From Cinnamomum chago (lineage: Eukaryota > Streptophyta > Magnoliopsida > Laurales > Lauraceae): a stretch of DNA of 64,000 bases. The notes under the pieces were generated by a model. It was not told the DNA's origin, searched no databases, and saw only the letters and a program-made list of their open reading frames with translations. The stretch covers positions 34,819,501 through 34,883,500 of the forward strand of contig CP142455.1 in assembly GCA_038049695.1 (NCBI GenBank), read 5' to 3'. Shown here piece by piece: positions 35,841-46,699 of this stretch; the stretch's first letter is position 1, and every line of letters starts with the position of its first letter. A program made the position numbers and the translations under genes.

Positions 35841-37331
35841 TTGGGAGTGTCTTTGCAATCAATTAATGACAAGGTTATGTTAGCTAACATGTTCGTCTTG
35901 GAACCAGAGATTTTGAGCCGGATCAAGAACAAGCAGTCAGAGGATCCAGAGCTAGCTCGAGTGATCGAACAGATTGACAGCAGACCAGACTTCAGAATAG
36001 TGGAGGGTGTGTTGTACTTTCAAGACCGGTTATGTGTGCCAAATGTAGAAGAATTGAAGAATGAGATCATGACAGAAGCACATCACTCCCGCTATACTAT
36101 TCATCCTGGTAGTACAAAGATGTACCAGAACCTGCGTAATCATTATTGGTGGAATAATATGAAAAAGGATGTAGTCGAATTTACAGCAAGGTGCTTGGTG
36201 TGTCAACAAGTAAAGGCAGAACGGAAGCAGCCCCCAGGACTTTTAAAATAGTTGGAAGTGCCCGACTGGAAATGGGAACATATAACGATGGATTTTATCT
36301 CTGAGTTGCCATCAATGCATAACAAAAATAGCATCTGGGTGATAGTTGACAGATTGACTAAGGTGGCACATTTCTTACCAATGAGCATGAAGACACCTCG
36401 GGATGAGTTAGCTAAAATGTACATGGAGAAGGTGGTCACAATTCATGGCGTTCCCCGATCGATTGTATCAGACAGAGATCCTAGATTTTTGGGCAAATTC
36501 TGGACTGAACTTCAAGAAGCTCTGGGCACATCATTGAATTTCAGTACAGCGTATCATCCCCAGACCGACGGTCAAACTGAAAGGACGAATCAGACACTGG
36601 AGGATATGTTGCGAGCTTGCATCCTTGATTTTGGGAAGGACTGGCAGAAAAGTCTCCCATTGTGCGAGTTTGCATACAATAATAGTTATCACTCCAGTAT
36701 CGGCATGGCACCATTTGAGGCGTTGTATGGACGTCGATGCAGAACCCCAATCTGTTGGGAGGAGATAGGTGTCAGGAGTTTTCATGGTCCATCTATTGTT
36801 AGTGATACCAGTGAGAAAGTGAAACAAATACATGATCGGTTGAAAATTGCTAGAAGCCGACAGAAGAGTTATGCAGACCTAAAGAGGAGAGGTCTTCAAT
36901 TCGAGATTGGTGAACATGTGTTTCTAAAAGTTTCACCAACGCGAGGAACATTGAGGTTTGGGCAAAAAGGGAAGTTATCTCGGAGATATATCGGTCCATT
37001 TGAGATCTTGGAAAGAATTGGAGAAGTTGCTTACAGATTGGCTTTACCAGCAGCATTGTCAGCGGTGCATAATGTTTTCCATGTCTCGATGTTGAAGAAG
37101 TATATCGCAAACCCATCTCACGTGTTGCAGTATGAGCCATTGGAATTGCAGCCAGATGTTACCTATGTTGAGCGACCTTCTCAGATCATCGACACGAAGG
37201 AGCAAGTTCTCAGGACGCGGACAATACACTGGGTGAAAGTCCAGTGGGAGCACCATAGTCCTCGAGAAACCACTTGGGAACTCCGGGACCAAGTGAAGAA
37301 GCTTTACCCGCACCTTCTTCCAGAGGTATGA
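35841..37331 (+). pseudogene. Tekay-like integrase with chromodomain-like tail
   Basis: An HHCC-type zinc region (HHSRYTIHPGSTKMYQNLRN...CLVCQQVKAERKQPPG, about 36080-36230) is followed by the catalytic core: ITMDFISELP, WVIVDRLTKVAHF, VSDRDPRFLGKFWTEL and TAYHPQTDGQTERTNQTLED. The C-terminal part has RYIGPFEILERIGEVAYRL and VHNVFHVSMLKKY, then RTIHWVKVQWEHHSPRETTW, a chromodomain-like element. In chromoviruses this tail guides integration toward heterochromatin; that is family knowledge, not shown here. Confidence 0.92.
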
Positions 37332-37356
37332 TTGCATTTGGAGGACCAAATGTCCT

Positions 37357-37368
37357 AAGGGGGGAGAA
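37357..37368 (+). promoter_or_regulatory. Tekay-like polypurine tract
   Basis: AAGGGGGGAGAA directly precedes the 3' LTR start at 37369, the position and composition of the plus-strand primer. Confidence 0.92.
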
Positions 37369-40300
37369 TGTAAGATCCCGGTCCCACCTATAATATTTTA
37401 TCATATTTTTATTAGATATTATTATTATTTTAATTAAATGTATTTTAGCTATTTAAGTGGGTAGGATTAAGTGGGGTACACGATAGATTAGAAGCTTGGA
37501 TCGGTGAGTTGGGTTGATGGGTAGATGACCTGACCCATAGTTTTGACCCAATGACTTAAGCCCAATAATACTCTTTTAACCTAATCCCTCTTTTAATGAA
37601 ACCACTTATCTCTCTCTGCAACTCCTCCCGTAACCCTTTCATCTTCTTCCTCTTTCAACTTCCCAAGCCATACCGGCTTTTGGATCCAGCCATCAGAATA
37701 AAGATCAGAGCATACCAGCATTCTTGGCTCAACCTTCTGATCTCATGTAACCCTCTCCTCAAATCATTAGGAGTAGATCTGTACTTTTAGGTTATCTTCA
37801 TATTCTTTCCAATGCTAGGTTTTGGATAGGAATACCATAGATCTGATCACCTGGGTATTTCTTTCCCATCTCTTATATCAGATTGGTGTTAGGATTGTGA
37901 TTGAGCGCCGTAGTAATCTCGGATTGGGTTTTGGTGAAGATCTGTGCTTTTCTCTTCAACCCGGTAAAAAGGCAAGTACCTAATCATGATTTATAGATTT
38001 AATACTTGTTTTCTCCTTGATTTGCGTGCCAATGCATATAGAAACCCTTTGATGCCTTTTTTTTTATGATGTTAATTGTTTCATCGATTTTTCGTATTTA
38101 ATATAACCCTGTTTTCAATTTCTGCTGCCATTACCCAGTCCTATTTGGATTCCAAAATCTCTTTTTCATCTTCTGTAGAATGGTGTTTAGGGATGTGAGA
38201 CCACCATTCCAAGTGGCCTTGATGGGCGGCGGAACCACATAAGTCAAGGAGATGGGAGAGCCAAATCTGTAACAGGAAAACGTAGCAGATTGGGGCTGAT
38301 CCGTGTCTTGACCATGGAATCCAGGTGGGGCCACTTGATGCATGATCGGGTCCCCACATCTGATAGAGGACCCAGGGGCGAACCTAATGGTGGTGGACCC
38401 GTGGCGATTGGGTCCCATCTGACCACTCATCTAAGGGTTTACACAGTCTGGGGCGTTAATCATCAGATGGGGTTTTATTTTGGATATTATGCAATGGTGG
38501 GGTCCACTAGGTGATTTGATCACAAATCTAGTCCGCACATCCGTCCTTACATGGCTGGGCGACCTTGATGGTGTAGGTTGATCTTGTCATGTGATCCGTG
38601 GGCCCATTTCCCAGAGGATCCAGATGCGCAGACGTTGAGCCATTTCGTTTCTGTGTGGGAAAGATTTCTACAGAAAGAAGGGATGGAAGAACAGGATAAA
38701 GGTAGAGGAGAGAGTGGACACTTTTTACAAAAAATTGAGGAGAGAGAGGACGGCTGTACACCTTGGATGGTACAGTGTTGTGTTCTTTTTCTTTATACTT
38801 ATCTTGTGGAGGTCAAGGGTATGGCCTGATGATCCCATGTGTCTTGATTTATTTTTGAATAAAGAATAGGAGTTGTTTGACTTAGTGCGATGTGCTGGGA
38901 TAAAGTATCCCATGTGACCAAACAGGGGATCCGCTTCCGTACTATTGGAATGGTACTTTGCCCATTGGGTTTTAGAAATAAAATAAAGGCCTTGATTGTT
39001 TTACAAGCTTTAATGAAACCCTTTGACTTAATTTGAATGAGAACAATATTTTTGGATGGGTCCTTAGGTTTCCTAAAATTATAAGTTCAGGACTGTTATT
39101 TCTATTATTATTTGCAAATTAATTTTAAAAGGTATCTTTGATTTTAATGTGTTAAAGTTATATGTTTGTACTTTATTAATTGGGCCATTGGACTGCATAA
39201 ATACCGTCTGGGCAAACGGTATCTTACTAACATGGGGTTTAGTACTTTGTATGACCTCGTGGAAATCCTAATGAATTCGAGTTCAACCCATCTCTATTGG
39301 AAAACCCTTAAATGGGTCTATGCACTATTGATGGTAAAAGGGATGCGTTGATCTTATATTTATTAGAGATTTCTATGGTTGTGGGGTACGAGACCTTATG
39401 TTTGACCTTAGGATCGATTCGTATTTATGTATTAACCTTCGCATGCATTTCTATGTTGGTTTAGGATATGTACTCCTTTAGATGCATACCCTATTGTTTA
39501 TTATGGACTATGAAGTGGCTTGGCAAATTTTGTAATGATTATTTGATTATGATATGGGATGTGGAATGGCCAGCACTTTACTTTGACTTAGGATTCTTGT
39601 GTCGGAGCTTTATTATTCAGGTCTATTATGCTTATATATTTATGTTTATGTGGGTCATTTTTGGACGACTGCAGCTCGATATATGGACGGTTGATCACCG
39701 ATGTGACCGGATCACTTATAATCCGCTTTGAATGTGAACAGGTTATCCTGATTTGTTTTTAATTCGATCGGTTTATGACCACCGACGTTGTGGACGGGCT
39801 CTCCCGATTTATTTAGGGCTGACCACCCAAAACGGGGACACTTGTCTTCGTGTGAATTATATTGCTCCTTTTGTTTTAGTTGGATTAGGCTATATGTTCT
39901 TTCGTGTCAGTATTATTGTCATTACTTCTATATGATCATTCTCGTTTATATTCTTCTTGTTGTTGTATTAAATTTCGAATTATGATTATGTACTTGCTGT
40001 TTACTTTGTAATATTTGGTGCATAGGTACCGAGCCCTACTTTACCCAGGAGACGGAGGAGGATCAAGCGTTTCAAACGTTTGAGCCAACTGATGAACCCG
40101 AGTGGGATGCCGGAGACGGTTTCAGAGCCGTCTGCGCCTGCATGAGAGTGAACGTCATCTTAGCAATTCGCTAGATCAACTTTCTTAATGATAAACATTT
40201 CTATAGTAATTGTTTTATTCTTTCTGCAACTTTAACATTTAATGTTTATTTGATTTTCGTGTTGGATCGTTTATGATCATTGAATACCAATTGAATAAGC

Positions 40301-40459
40301 TTCCGTTGCATTTAATGAAATATATTTTGACTCACCACAGGTTGAAAGAAATTTTTTGTGGGTCCACTTTTGGAAGCTTGTGTTGTATTAAACACAGGAA
40401 ATTTGAATTTGATTTAATTTTTCACGTTTTTCCCAATTCTTATTTTGGGGGACGTGACA
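37369..40459 (+). repeat. Tekay-like 3' LTR
   Basis: 3091 bp, TGTAAGATCCC..GACGTGACA, about 99% identical to the 5' LTR. The CCTTG duplication follows at 40460-40464. Confidence 0.95.
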
Positions 40460-40815
40460 CCTTGAGCCTCAATTAATTATAGTGATCATTTGGTACCGAT
40501 CCAATTAACTCTTAATTGGAATGGGTGCGCACTTACCAATGATAAATCCATTAATTGTCACAAGGGGATATTAAATATAGATTTTGTCTTGACCATTGAA
40601 TGTTCCCACAGCTCTACTACCACGTACCCAAATTACCGAGGTGTAGACCTATAATTGGCTTCACTCATTGGTGACTCAAAGCAAATGAATAGATAGAAAC
40701 TTGAGTTCATTAATGTCTCGGGATTATGAGCCTATTGCTAGGGAATTAGGAGAGCAGACATTGTATATAAGGTGCTTCTCATGGTCCTTCAATACATCAA
40801 ATGTACCAACACCAT
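40460..40815 (-). repeat. Copia B1 3' LTR, piece 2
   Basis: It continues the B1 LTR after the Tekay-like element (CCTTGAGCC.. matches CCTTGAGCCCC near 55098 in the intact LTR) and ends at ACCAT (40811-40815), the target of element C. Confidence 0.92.
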
Positions 40816-42186
40816 TGATGAGAGCCTAAAAGATACATTTTAGGCCCCTTAATGAAGACTTGGTTATACCGTCGAGAGAGATTAATTAGCTTATTTTCGT
40901 TATTTTATTGTTTGTAGGTATTACAAATGCAAGGAGCGAAATTCAGAGCTAAAATGAAAGAAATCTCACAAAGCATGACAAACCGGAGTTGCAAGTAAGA
41001 AAGCTGCCAAATATGGGAAGAGACTCAAATAAGAAAGCAAAGCAAGAGTCCAAACATGCCTTGGACATCCAACATGGATCCCACTCTCCCCATAGCATGC
41101 CAACATGGAAGGTCTTTTAATTGCACCATTATTCTTGGAATTTTCAGGGGCATCAACTTGAAATGGTCATAACTTTCAACTCGAGTCTCGGATTCGTGAA
41201 ATCTACATACCGTTGGAAACCTCTTTTCGAGTAGATATCCATGGAGTCCAAGATTATATAAATCGGAGCTATATCGAGGGAGATATGACCTTACGAAATT
41301 CACTGTGATGACCAGTGGGCCCGGACCCGACGGGAATCCATCTCCTGCACGAATTAAAGACCTTTTTCATCCCAAAACTTATAAAGAAGAGTCCAAACTC
41401 GTTTTTGGGGATATTGACATCTTGCGAGAAGTTTTGGAGGCTTTCTTGGAGCTTGGGGAAGAGCATCAATGGGGATTTCGTCAAGAACTCTCCGTCAACC
41501 ATCTTCCATAAGTAACTAAATCTCCATCTTAGGGTTGTGATGAAACTTTAGTTTTGTGTTTATGGCAATGTATAGGTTCTAAGGTTTTATTTTAAATGCT
41601 TTGATTATATGACATTGATTTAATCCATTGATTGGATTCGTTTATTAATGCAATATCTCTCTTGGTGTTTTATTCTTGTAGTTTGGAATACCAAGTCATA
41701 TAATATGATGCTTGAATGAATGTGTTTGTTAGGTCTAGGATAATCTATGCCATAGAGATAGGTTATGCCCCGATTTGCATCCGCATCCCTTATTGGTTGA
41801 CTCTGTGAAGGTTTGTAACCAGAACGAGTCTGGAAAGCATTGACAGTGAAACCCTAGAGCTATATTCGCCATTGCACGAGGCTACAGTGGATTCATACCC
41901 TAAGACTTGTCTCTAATTGGATAAAGAAGTTGTCTTTAATTTGTTAATTTAGAAATCATTAATTTTTTAATCAAAACCAATCAACCCATTACTTCATTTT
42001 CTAATAGGATTAGTTTAATAATCAGAACTTTGTTTTCCAATAGGATTAGTTTAGAAATTTAGGAAACAACACAACTTAGCCTTTTTGTCCCAGTGGATAC
42101 GATACTCTGTTAACATCTCTGCTTTTTCAAGCGGAGATAATAGTGGAGAATAAATTATATTTGAGACCTTGTTCTAGGATCGGTCA
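40816..42186 (+). repeat. Element C 5' LTR
   Basis: TGATGAGAGCCTAAAAG..CTAGGATCGGTCA, 1371 bp, the same length as the 3' LTR and about 97% identical. A possible TATA box (TATATAAAT) lies at about 41255-41263. Confidence 0.93.
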
Positions 42187-42210
42187 TAATTTCGGCGCCA
42201 TTGCCGGGGA
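42187..42210 (+). promoter_or_regulatory. Element C primer-binding site
   Basis: Directly after the LTR comes TTCGGCGCCATTGCCGGGGA, close to the TGGCGCCGTTGCCGGGGA type found in Athila/Tat elements and usually attributed to a tRNA-Asp primer. It differs from the tRNA-Met sites of all other elements in the window, which supports the Athila/Tat-like affiliation. Confidence 0.8.
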
Positions 42211-42612
42211 CAATTAGCACGGTTGTTTGTTTCTTTTAATTCTAATATCAGTTTAGTTTTTTTTTTATTATTTTTTTATTATTTATTTTTTCAGCTTTTC
42301 TCACATTGTTTACTATCCTTACTGCAGGGCATTGATTTTAACACAGAATCCTAGAATTTGTGCAGGGATCCAAGAGAGTTCGCAGAGTACAAAGTTTTAC
42401 TCAAAAAGAAATCTCTCCTCTCCTCCCAAGGGCACTGTAAGCCTAGACTTTCTTATTCTTTTCATATAATTACAGTAAATTTTTGTGTGTGCATGCTTGG
42501 TTGTCGCTCTTGTCATCCATATTTGGTTTCTATAGACCAAAATTTAGAGCGAGTCCTTAGGAAGGTTAGATCATCTAAACACTCTGCTAATTCCTCACAC
42601 ACAACTTTACCA

Positions 42613-45258
42613 ATGGCAGAGGAAAAAGAGGAGACCCCACCCGGTACACCCCCTCCTCCACCTCTCCGACCCTTGAAGGAGCACTATACTCCTTCGGAAT
42701 ACGCGTCACCATCGTGTATTCAGCTGCCTACTGTACAGGCAGCTCAATATGAAATCAAGCCTAGCACAATCAATCTTATTCCTTCTTTCTATGGCTTGAA
42801 CAATGAGGACCCATACAACCACATTGATGAGTTCCTGGTCATTTGCTCCACGGTGCGAATCAACAATTTCAGTAGTGAGGCCTTAAAAATGTTTCTCTTT
42901 GCGTTTTCATTGAAAGACAAAGCCAAGGATTGGCTGAGTACTTTACCTGCAAACTCTATCACTACTTGGGCCCAACTGCAACAAAAATTCTTGGATAAAT
43001 ATTTCTCTGTGGGTAAAACAAATCAGTACAGGAGATCTATCACATCCTTTGCCCAAACTGATAATGAACAATTTCATGAGGCATGGGATAGATTCAAGGA
43101 TCTCATTAGAAAATGTCCTCATCACCAAATTGCCAAGTGGCAATTGGTTCAGTTCTTTTATGATGGATTGTCTCCTGAATGGCGGAATATGGTAGTCACC
43201 GCCAGTGGGGGATCAATTATGCTAAAAAATGAGGATGAGGCATGGGAGCTTTTTGAGAACATGAGTGAAACCTTTCAGCACCATGCTTCCACTGCTAGAT
43301 TAGAGAGGCCGACAGCCTCTAATTTGCAAAAACCTAGAGGTGTGTTTGAAATTCAACCATCTAATGAACTCACCACTCAAGTGGCTGCCTTGACCCAAAA
43401 ATTGGATCAGCTATTATCTGTGGGTCAAACTCTCCAATCCCCACCTGGTGGTTGTGCTTTGTGCTCTAGTCCCGCTCATTTTGTGAGCAATTGTCCTGCA
43501 GCACCCCAATTTCCTGAGTTTGTGCAAGAGCAAGTGAATGCTGCACAGGGGTTCTCCAAACCGGGTAATGATCCATTTTCGAATACTTTTAACCCGGGAT
43601 GGCGCAATCACCCCAACTTTTCATGGAAGTCGCCCGGTCAAGGCACTTCATTCTCTCAACCGGGAAATGGGCCAAATTTTCAATACAATCCTGCGGCCTA
43701 TCGTTCCCAACAATCCTACCAGCAACCCAACCCTCAACAACCTCAAAGAACTCCATCATTTGAGGAGACAGTGTTGCAAGAGCTTAAAGAGCTCAAAGCA
43801 ACCACTCAGCTGGTCCATTCCCACTCTCAATCCATAGCTAAGCTAGAGGTCCAGATCAAACAAATAGCTAATGCTCTTAACAAAAGAGAGGAGGGACGCT
43901 TGCCTAGCCAACCCACGGTTAACCCTAAGAATTCTTTTGATGTGGGTAGTGGCTCGCAACATAATTGTACCTATCATGAGCAAGCGAAAATGGTTGTCAC
44001 ATTACGAAATGGGCGTGAGGTTGAGACTAGGCCTGAGGAGCCTAAGCATGGTGTGAAAGAGCCCATAACAAATCCCAAGAGCTCTCGGGCTGAAATGGTT
44101 TCTAAGGGAAACGAGGCACCCCCATATATGCCTAAAGCCCCTTTTCCCACTTGTCTTGACACACCCTCTCCCTTTAGTAAAAAGAAAGCAACCATGAATG
44201 AAATGTTGGAGGTGTTTAAGCAAGTAAAGATTAACCTGCCTTTGCTAGATGCTATCAAGCAGGTTCCTTCTTATGCTAAATTTCTGAAAGATTTGTGCAC
44301 TAAAAAACGCAAATCTAAATCTCATGTGCCAAAGAAGGTTTTACTTACCGAGCAAGTGAGCTCAATTCTCCATAATGACACTCCTCCCAAGCTGAAAGAT
44401 CCTGGCACTCCCACCATTACCTGCACAATTGGGAGTCACGTTATTGATCATGCATTGTTGGATCTGGGAGCGAGTGTCAATCTCTTGCCTTACTCGGTGT
44501 ATGAGCATATTGGGCTAGGGGACTTAAAGCCCACTCTGGTTACCTTACAACTTGTTGATAGGTCAGTTAGGGTGCCCCGGGGAATAATTGAGGATGTTCT
44601 GGTCAAGGTCAACAAGTTCTTTTTCCCTGTCGATTTCATCGTCCTTGACATTGACCCAGTGCAGAATTCAAGGAAACACACTACTGTCATTCTTGGACGG
44701 CCCTTTTTGGCCACGGCCAATGCAAACATTAATTGTCGAACCGGAGTTATGGATGTTTCCTTCGGGAATATGAAAGTGAGGCTGAATGCTTTTAGGGCCT
44801 CTCATCAACCTTCAGACCAAGATGACTGCTTTGCAGTCAATGTTGTTGATGAGCTCGTAGAAAAAGCTCTTCACCCTAAGGATACTTTGTCGGCTGTCAT
44901 TGCTCCTGATCTGTCTGATGGTCAGGAAGCCCACATTTTGAATGTGTTGGACTTGCGCAAGAATGCACTCGGTTGTTCAGTGGCTGAGTTGAAAGATATT
45001 GATTCCTCCATTTGCATATCCTGTCTTCCTTGCATTGTTGATTTTATACATTCTCGAGATATGCAGAGATTTTTAGTTCCTAACCTGGAGGAGGTAGACA
45101 TGAAGGAAGTGCTTAGTCATGTCTTTTTGCAAGTTTGGTTTGTACTTCTTAGGTTTTCTTTGTTTTTGTTTATTATGCTTGCCACTAACATTCCGCAGGT
45201 ACTTTGGTCTGAGTTGGGGAGCGTCCTCCCCGTTTTCCTCCCTTCCGCTTCTTGTTAA
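42613..45258 (+). CDS. Element C gag-protease polyprotein
   Basis: The open frame extends upstream to 42358, but ATG 42613 (MAEEKEETPPGTPPPPPLRP) in context ACCAATGG is the likely start because the upstream codons look like leader. Gag core: INLIPSFYGLNNEDPYNHID, FLFAFSLKDKAKDWLSTLP, WAQLQQKFLDKYFSVGKTNQ and WDRFKDLIRKCPHHQI, then one C..C..H..C-type zinc motif (CALCSSPAHFVSNC), a Q/P/N-rich linker and a short coiled coil (about 43750-43900). Protease: IDHALLDLGASVNLLPYSVY and VILGRPFLATANANIN at about 44450-44730. The frame continues into a hydrophobic tail. It would supply particle protein and processing but no polymerase. Confidence 0.88.
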   Translation: MAEEKEETPPGTPPPPPLRPLKEHYTPSEYASPSCIQLPTVQAAQYEIKPSTINLIPSFYGLNNEDPYNHIDEFLVICSTVRINNFSSEALKMFLFAFSLKDKAKDWLSTLPANSITTWAQLQQKFLDKYFSVGKTNQYRRSITSFAQTDNEQFHEAWDRFKDLIRKCPHHQIAKWQLVQFFYDGLSPEWRNMVVTASGGSIMLKNEDEAWELFENMSETFQHHASTARLERPTASNLQKPRGVFEIQPSNELTTQVAALTQKLDQLLSVGQTLQSPPGGCALCSSPAHFVSNCPAAPQFPEFVQEQVNAAQGFSKPGNDPFSNTFNPGWRNHPNFSWKSPGQGTSFSQPGNGPNFQYNPAAYRSQQSYQQPNPQQPQRTPSFEETVLQELKELKATTQLVHSHSQSIAKLEVQIKQIANALNKREEGRLPSQPTVNPKNSFDVGSGSQHNCTYHEQAKMVVTLRNGREVETRPEEPKHGVKEPITNPKSSRAEMVSKGNEAPPYMPKAPFPTCLDTPSPFSKKKATMNEMLEVFKQVKINLPLLDAIKQVPSYAKFLKDLCTKKRKSKSHVPKKVLLTEQVSSILHNDTPPKLKDPGTPTITCTIGSHVIDHALLDLGASVNLLPYSVYEHIGLGDLKPTLVTLQLVDRSVRVPRGIIEDVLVKVNKFFFPVDFIVLDIDPVQNSRKHTTVILGRPFLATANANINCRTGVMDVSFGNMKVRLNAFRASHQPSDQDDCFAVNVVDELVEKALHPKDTLSAVIAPDLSDGQEAHILNVLDLRKNALGCSVAELKDIDSSICISCLPCIVDFIHSRDMQRFLVPNLEEVDMKEVLSHVFLQVWFVLLRFSLFLFIMLATNIPQVLWSELGSVLPVFLPSASC

Positions 45259-45457
45259 GCGGTACCCAGGTGATATCCCTCCTTTTCCTTTACTTTCCTT
45301 GTCCTTTATCTTTTATTCTGTTTTTAACATTGTGGACAATGTTACATTCAGTTGGGGGGTGGGGTATTAACCTTAGGTGTAGTCTTTTCCTTTGTTTTTA
45401 GTTCTTTTTACTTGTTGTCTTTTCCTTTAGTTCAAAAAAAAAAAAAAAAAAAAATCC

Positions 45458-45645
45458 GGCGTCCGGACGCCGGGTCCGGGCGTCCGGACGCCGGGTCCGG
45501 GCGTCCAATTTTTAAAAACAGGGTTGCTCTCTGGAATGGGGCATCCGGACGCCCCACCTGGGCGTCTGGACGCCCGGTTTTTTTCAAAAGGCCTTTGCTC
45601 ACTGCCGTGGGGCGTCCGGACGCCCCACCTGGTCGTCTGGACGCC
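45458..45645. repeat. GGCGTCCGGACGCC palindrome island in element C
   Basis: GGCGTCCGGACGCC occurs at 45458-45471 and 45479-45492, and inside the 18-bp perfect palindrome GGGGCGTCCGGACGCCCC at 45609-45626. One-mismatch versions lie near 45540-45553, 45561-45574 and 45632-45645. The island begins right after a long A run. Confidence 0.88.
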
Positions 45646-46689
45646 GGAAATTCCGAAAAAAAAGGAGTTTTTGCTAGTGTTGTTAGTCTTTCGGGAGATT
45701 TCTAACCGAGTTTTTATGAAACGAAGATACCCTGTTTTTGGAACTTTTTGTGAAAAAAAAATGGTTCACTATCTTGTTTGAGGAAAGAGTTTTTGAGAAA
45801 GTGTTGAATTATTGATCTCTCACTTAACACGTATTATATAGACAATTTGAAATGTGAAACTATGATTTCCATACCAGTGAAAACTTCAAAACAATTACGG
45901 TGGAAAGCTGACCCTCGGTCATACTAAAGTCGGGCATATGGAAAGGGCTACCTATTGTTGGGGACCGTTTAAAATTTTTTTTTTGACTAGTTTGGGTTCG
46001 TAGCCTTTTTAACTCGAGCCAGTAAGCCCATAGGGGTATTGCCATACCTAGTGCCCTAAGGACATCTGTCTTGGGAGTCATTGGCTGAATGCTCGTTACA
46101 TGGGTTAATTAGAAAGCTTAAGGGACCTAGGCATTGCACAGTCATTTCTTAAAAAAAAAAAAAAAATCAAAATAGTGTTGTCCTTTGAAAAACAATAGTG
46201 TGAAAGCAACCACAAATGCCTTGAGAGGATTCATAACTTGTACTGAGGTTCGGTGGCCCAGCATTTCGAAAGAACAAGATGTGTTTTCACGGAAATTGTT
46301 AGTGGATCGTTTTATGCTTTCATGCCTCTATATGTACACAATTTTCACCGTGCACGATCAATTTTTCCAGCATGATTTTGAGGATTTCGGACCAAGAGAT
46401 AGGATTGGTGAACCACGTTTGAGTGTGTATGGAAAACCCCAAAAATCAGGAATATCCGGTGTTCGTCGATACCTTGGCGGAAAATTCTCCCTGTTTTTCT
46501 TTTATGTTTTAGGAATTTTGTGGGTAGATTCAGTGCAAACCCTCACGAGACTAGAACTCGTCCTCTAGGGGGAACTTAGAGGTTTAAAGGCTTGCTGCAC
46601 ATGCTAAGTGCAGCCGTGCTCCCTTCGAAAGTGGCCTTAGTTAGTTTTCTTTTTGTTTTAGCTTTGCTCGAGGTCTAGCAAAGTGTAAG

Positions 46690-46699
46690 TTGGGGGGTG
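46690..46699 (+). promoter_or_regulatory. Element C polypurine tract
   Basis: TTGGGGGGTG immediately precedes the 3' LTR start at 46700, the place of the plus-strand primer. Confidence 0.85.

Larger units (their letters stand above)
29289..40459 (+). mobile_element. Tekay-like Gypsy (chromovirus) element, young and nearly complete
   Basis: Two LTRs of about 3.09 kb (29289-32376, 37369-40459) bound gag, protease, RT, RNase H, integrase and a C-terminal chromodomain-like tail. A perfect CCTTG duplication (29284-29288, 40460-40464) flanks it. By eye the LTRs differ at about 24 positions, under 1%, so insertion was recent, about 0.3 million years at 1.3e-8 per site per year. The Tekay/Del assignment rests on the 3-kb LTRs, the tRNA-Met primer site, FDSGSTHSFVS protease, FPDVFPNEIPGLPP linker and chromo-like tail. 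About half a dozen breaks lie in the coding region, so it is a recent but defective copy. Confidence 0.93.
45259..46699 (+). other. Element C non-coding 3' region with extra purine tract
   Basis: No coding domain is found. It contains TTCAGTTGGGGGGTGGGG at about 45346-45363, much like the polypurine tract TTGGGGGGTG before the 3' LTR, so it may be a second, internal plus-strand primer as known in Athila/Tat elements. It also has an A run (about 45436-45454), the palindrome island 45458-45645, and a second A run near 46152-46166. Confidence 0.7.

Noticed and set aside
42358-42612. Upstream extension of the element C gag-protease frame
   Set aside because: It is open by chance, has leader-like composition, and ATG 42613 has better context and begins gag-like sequence.
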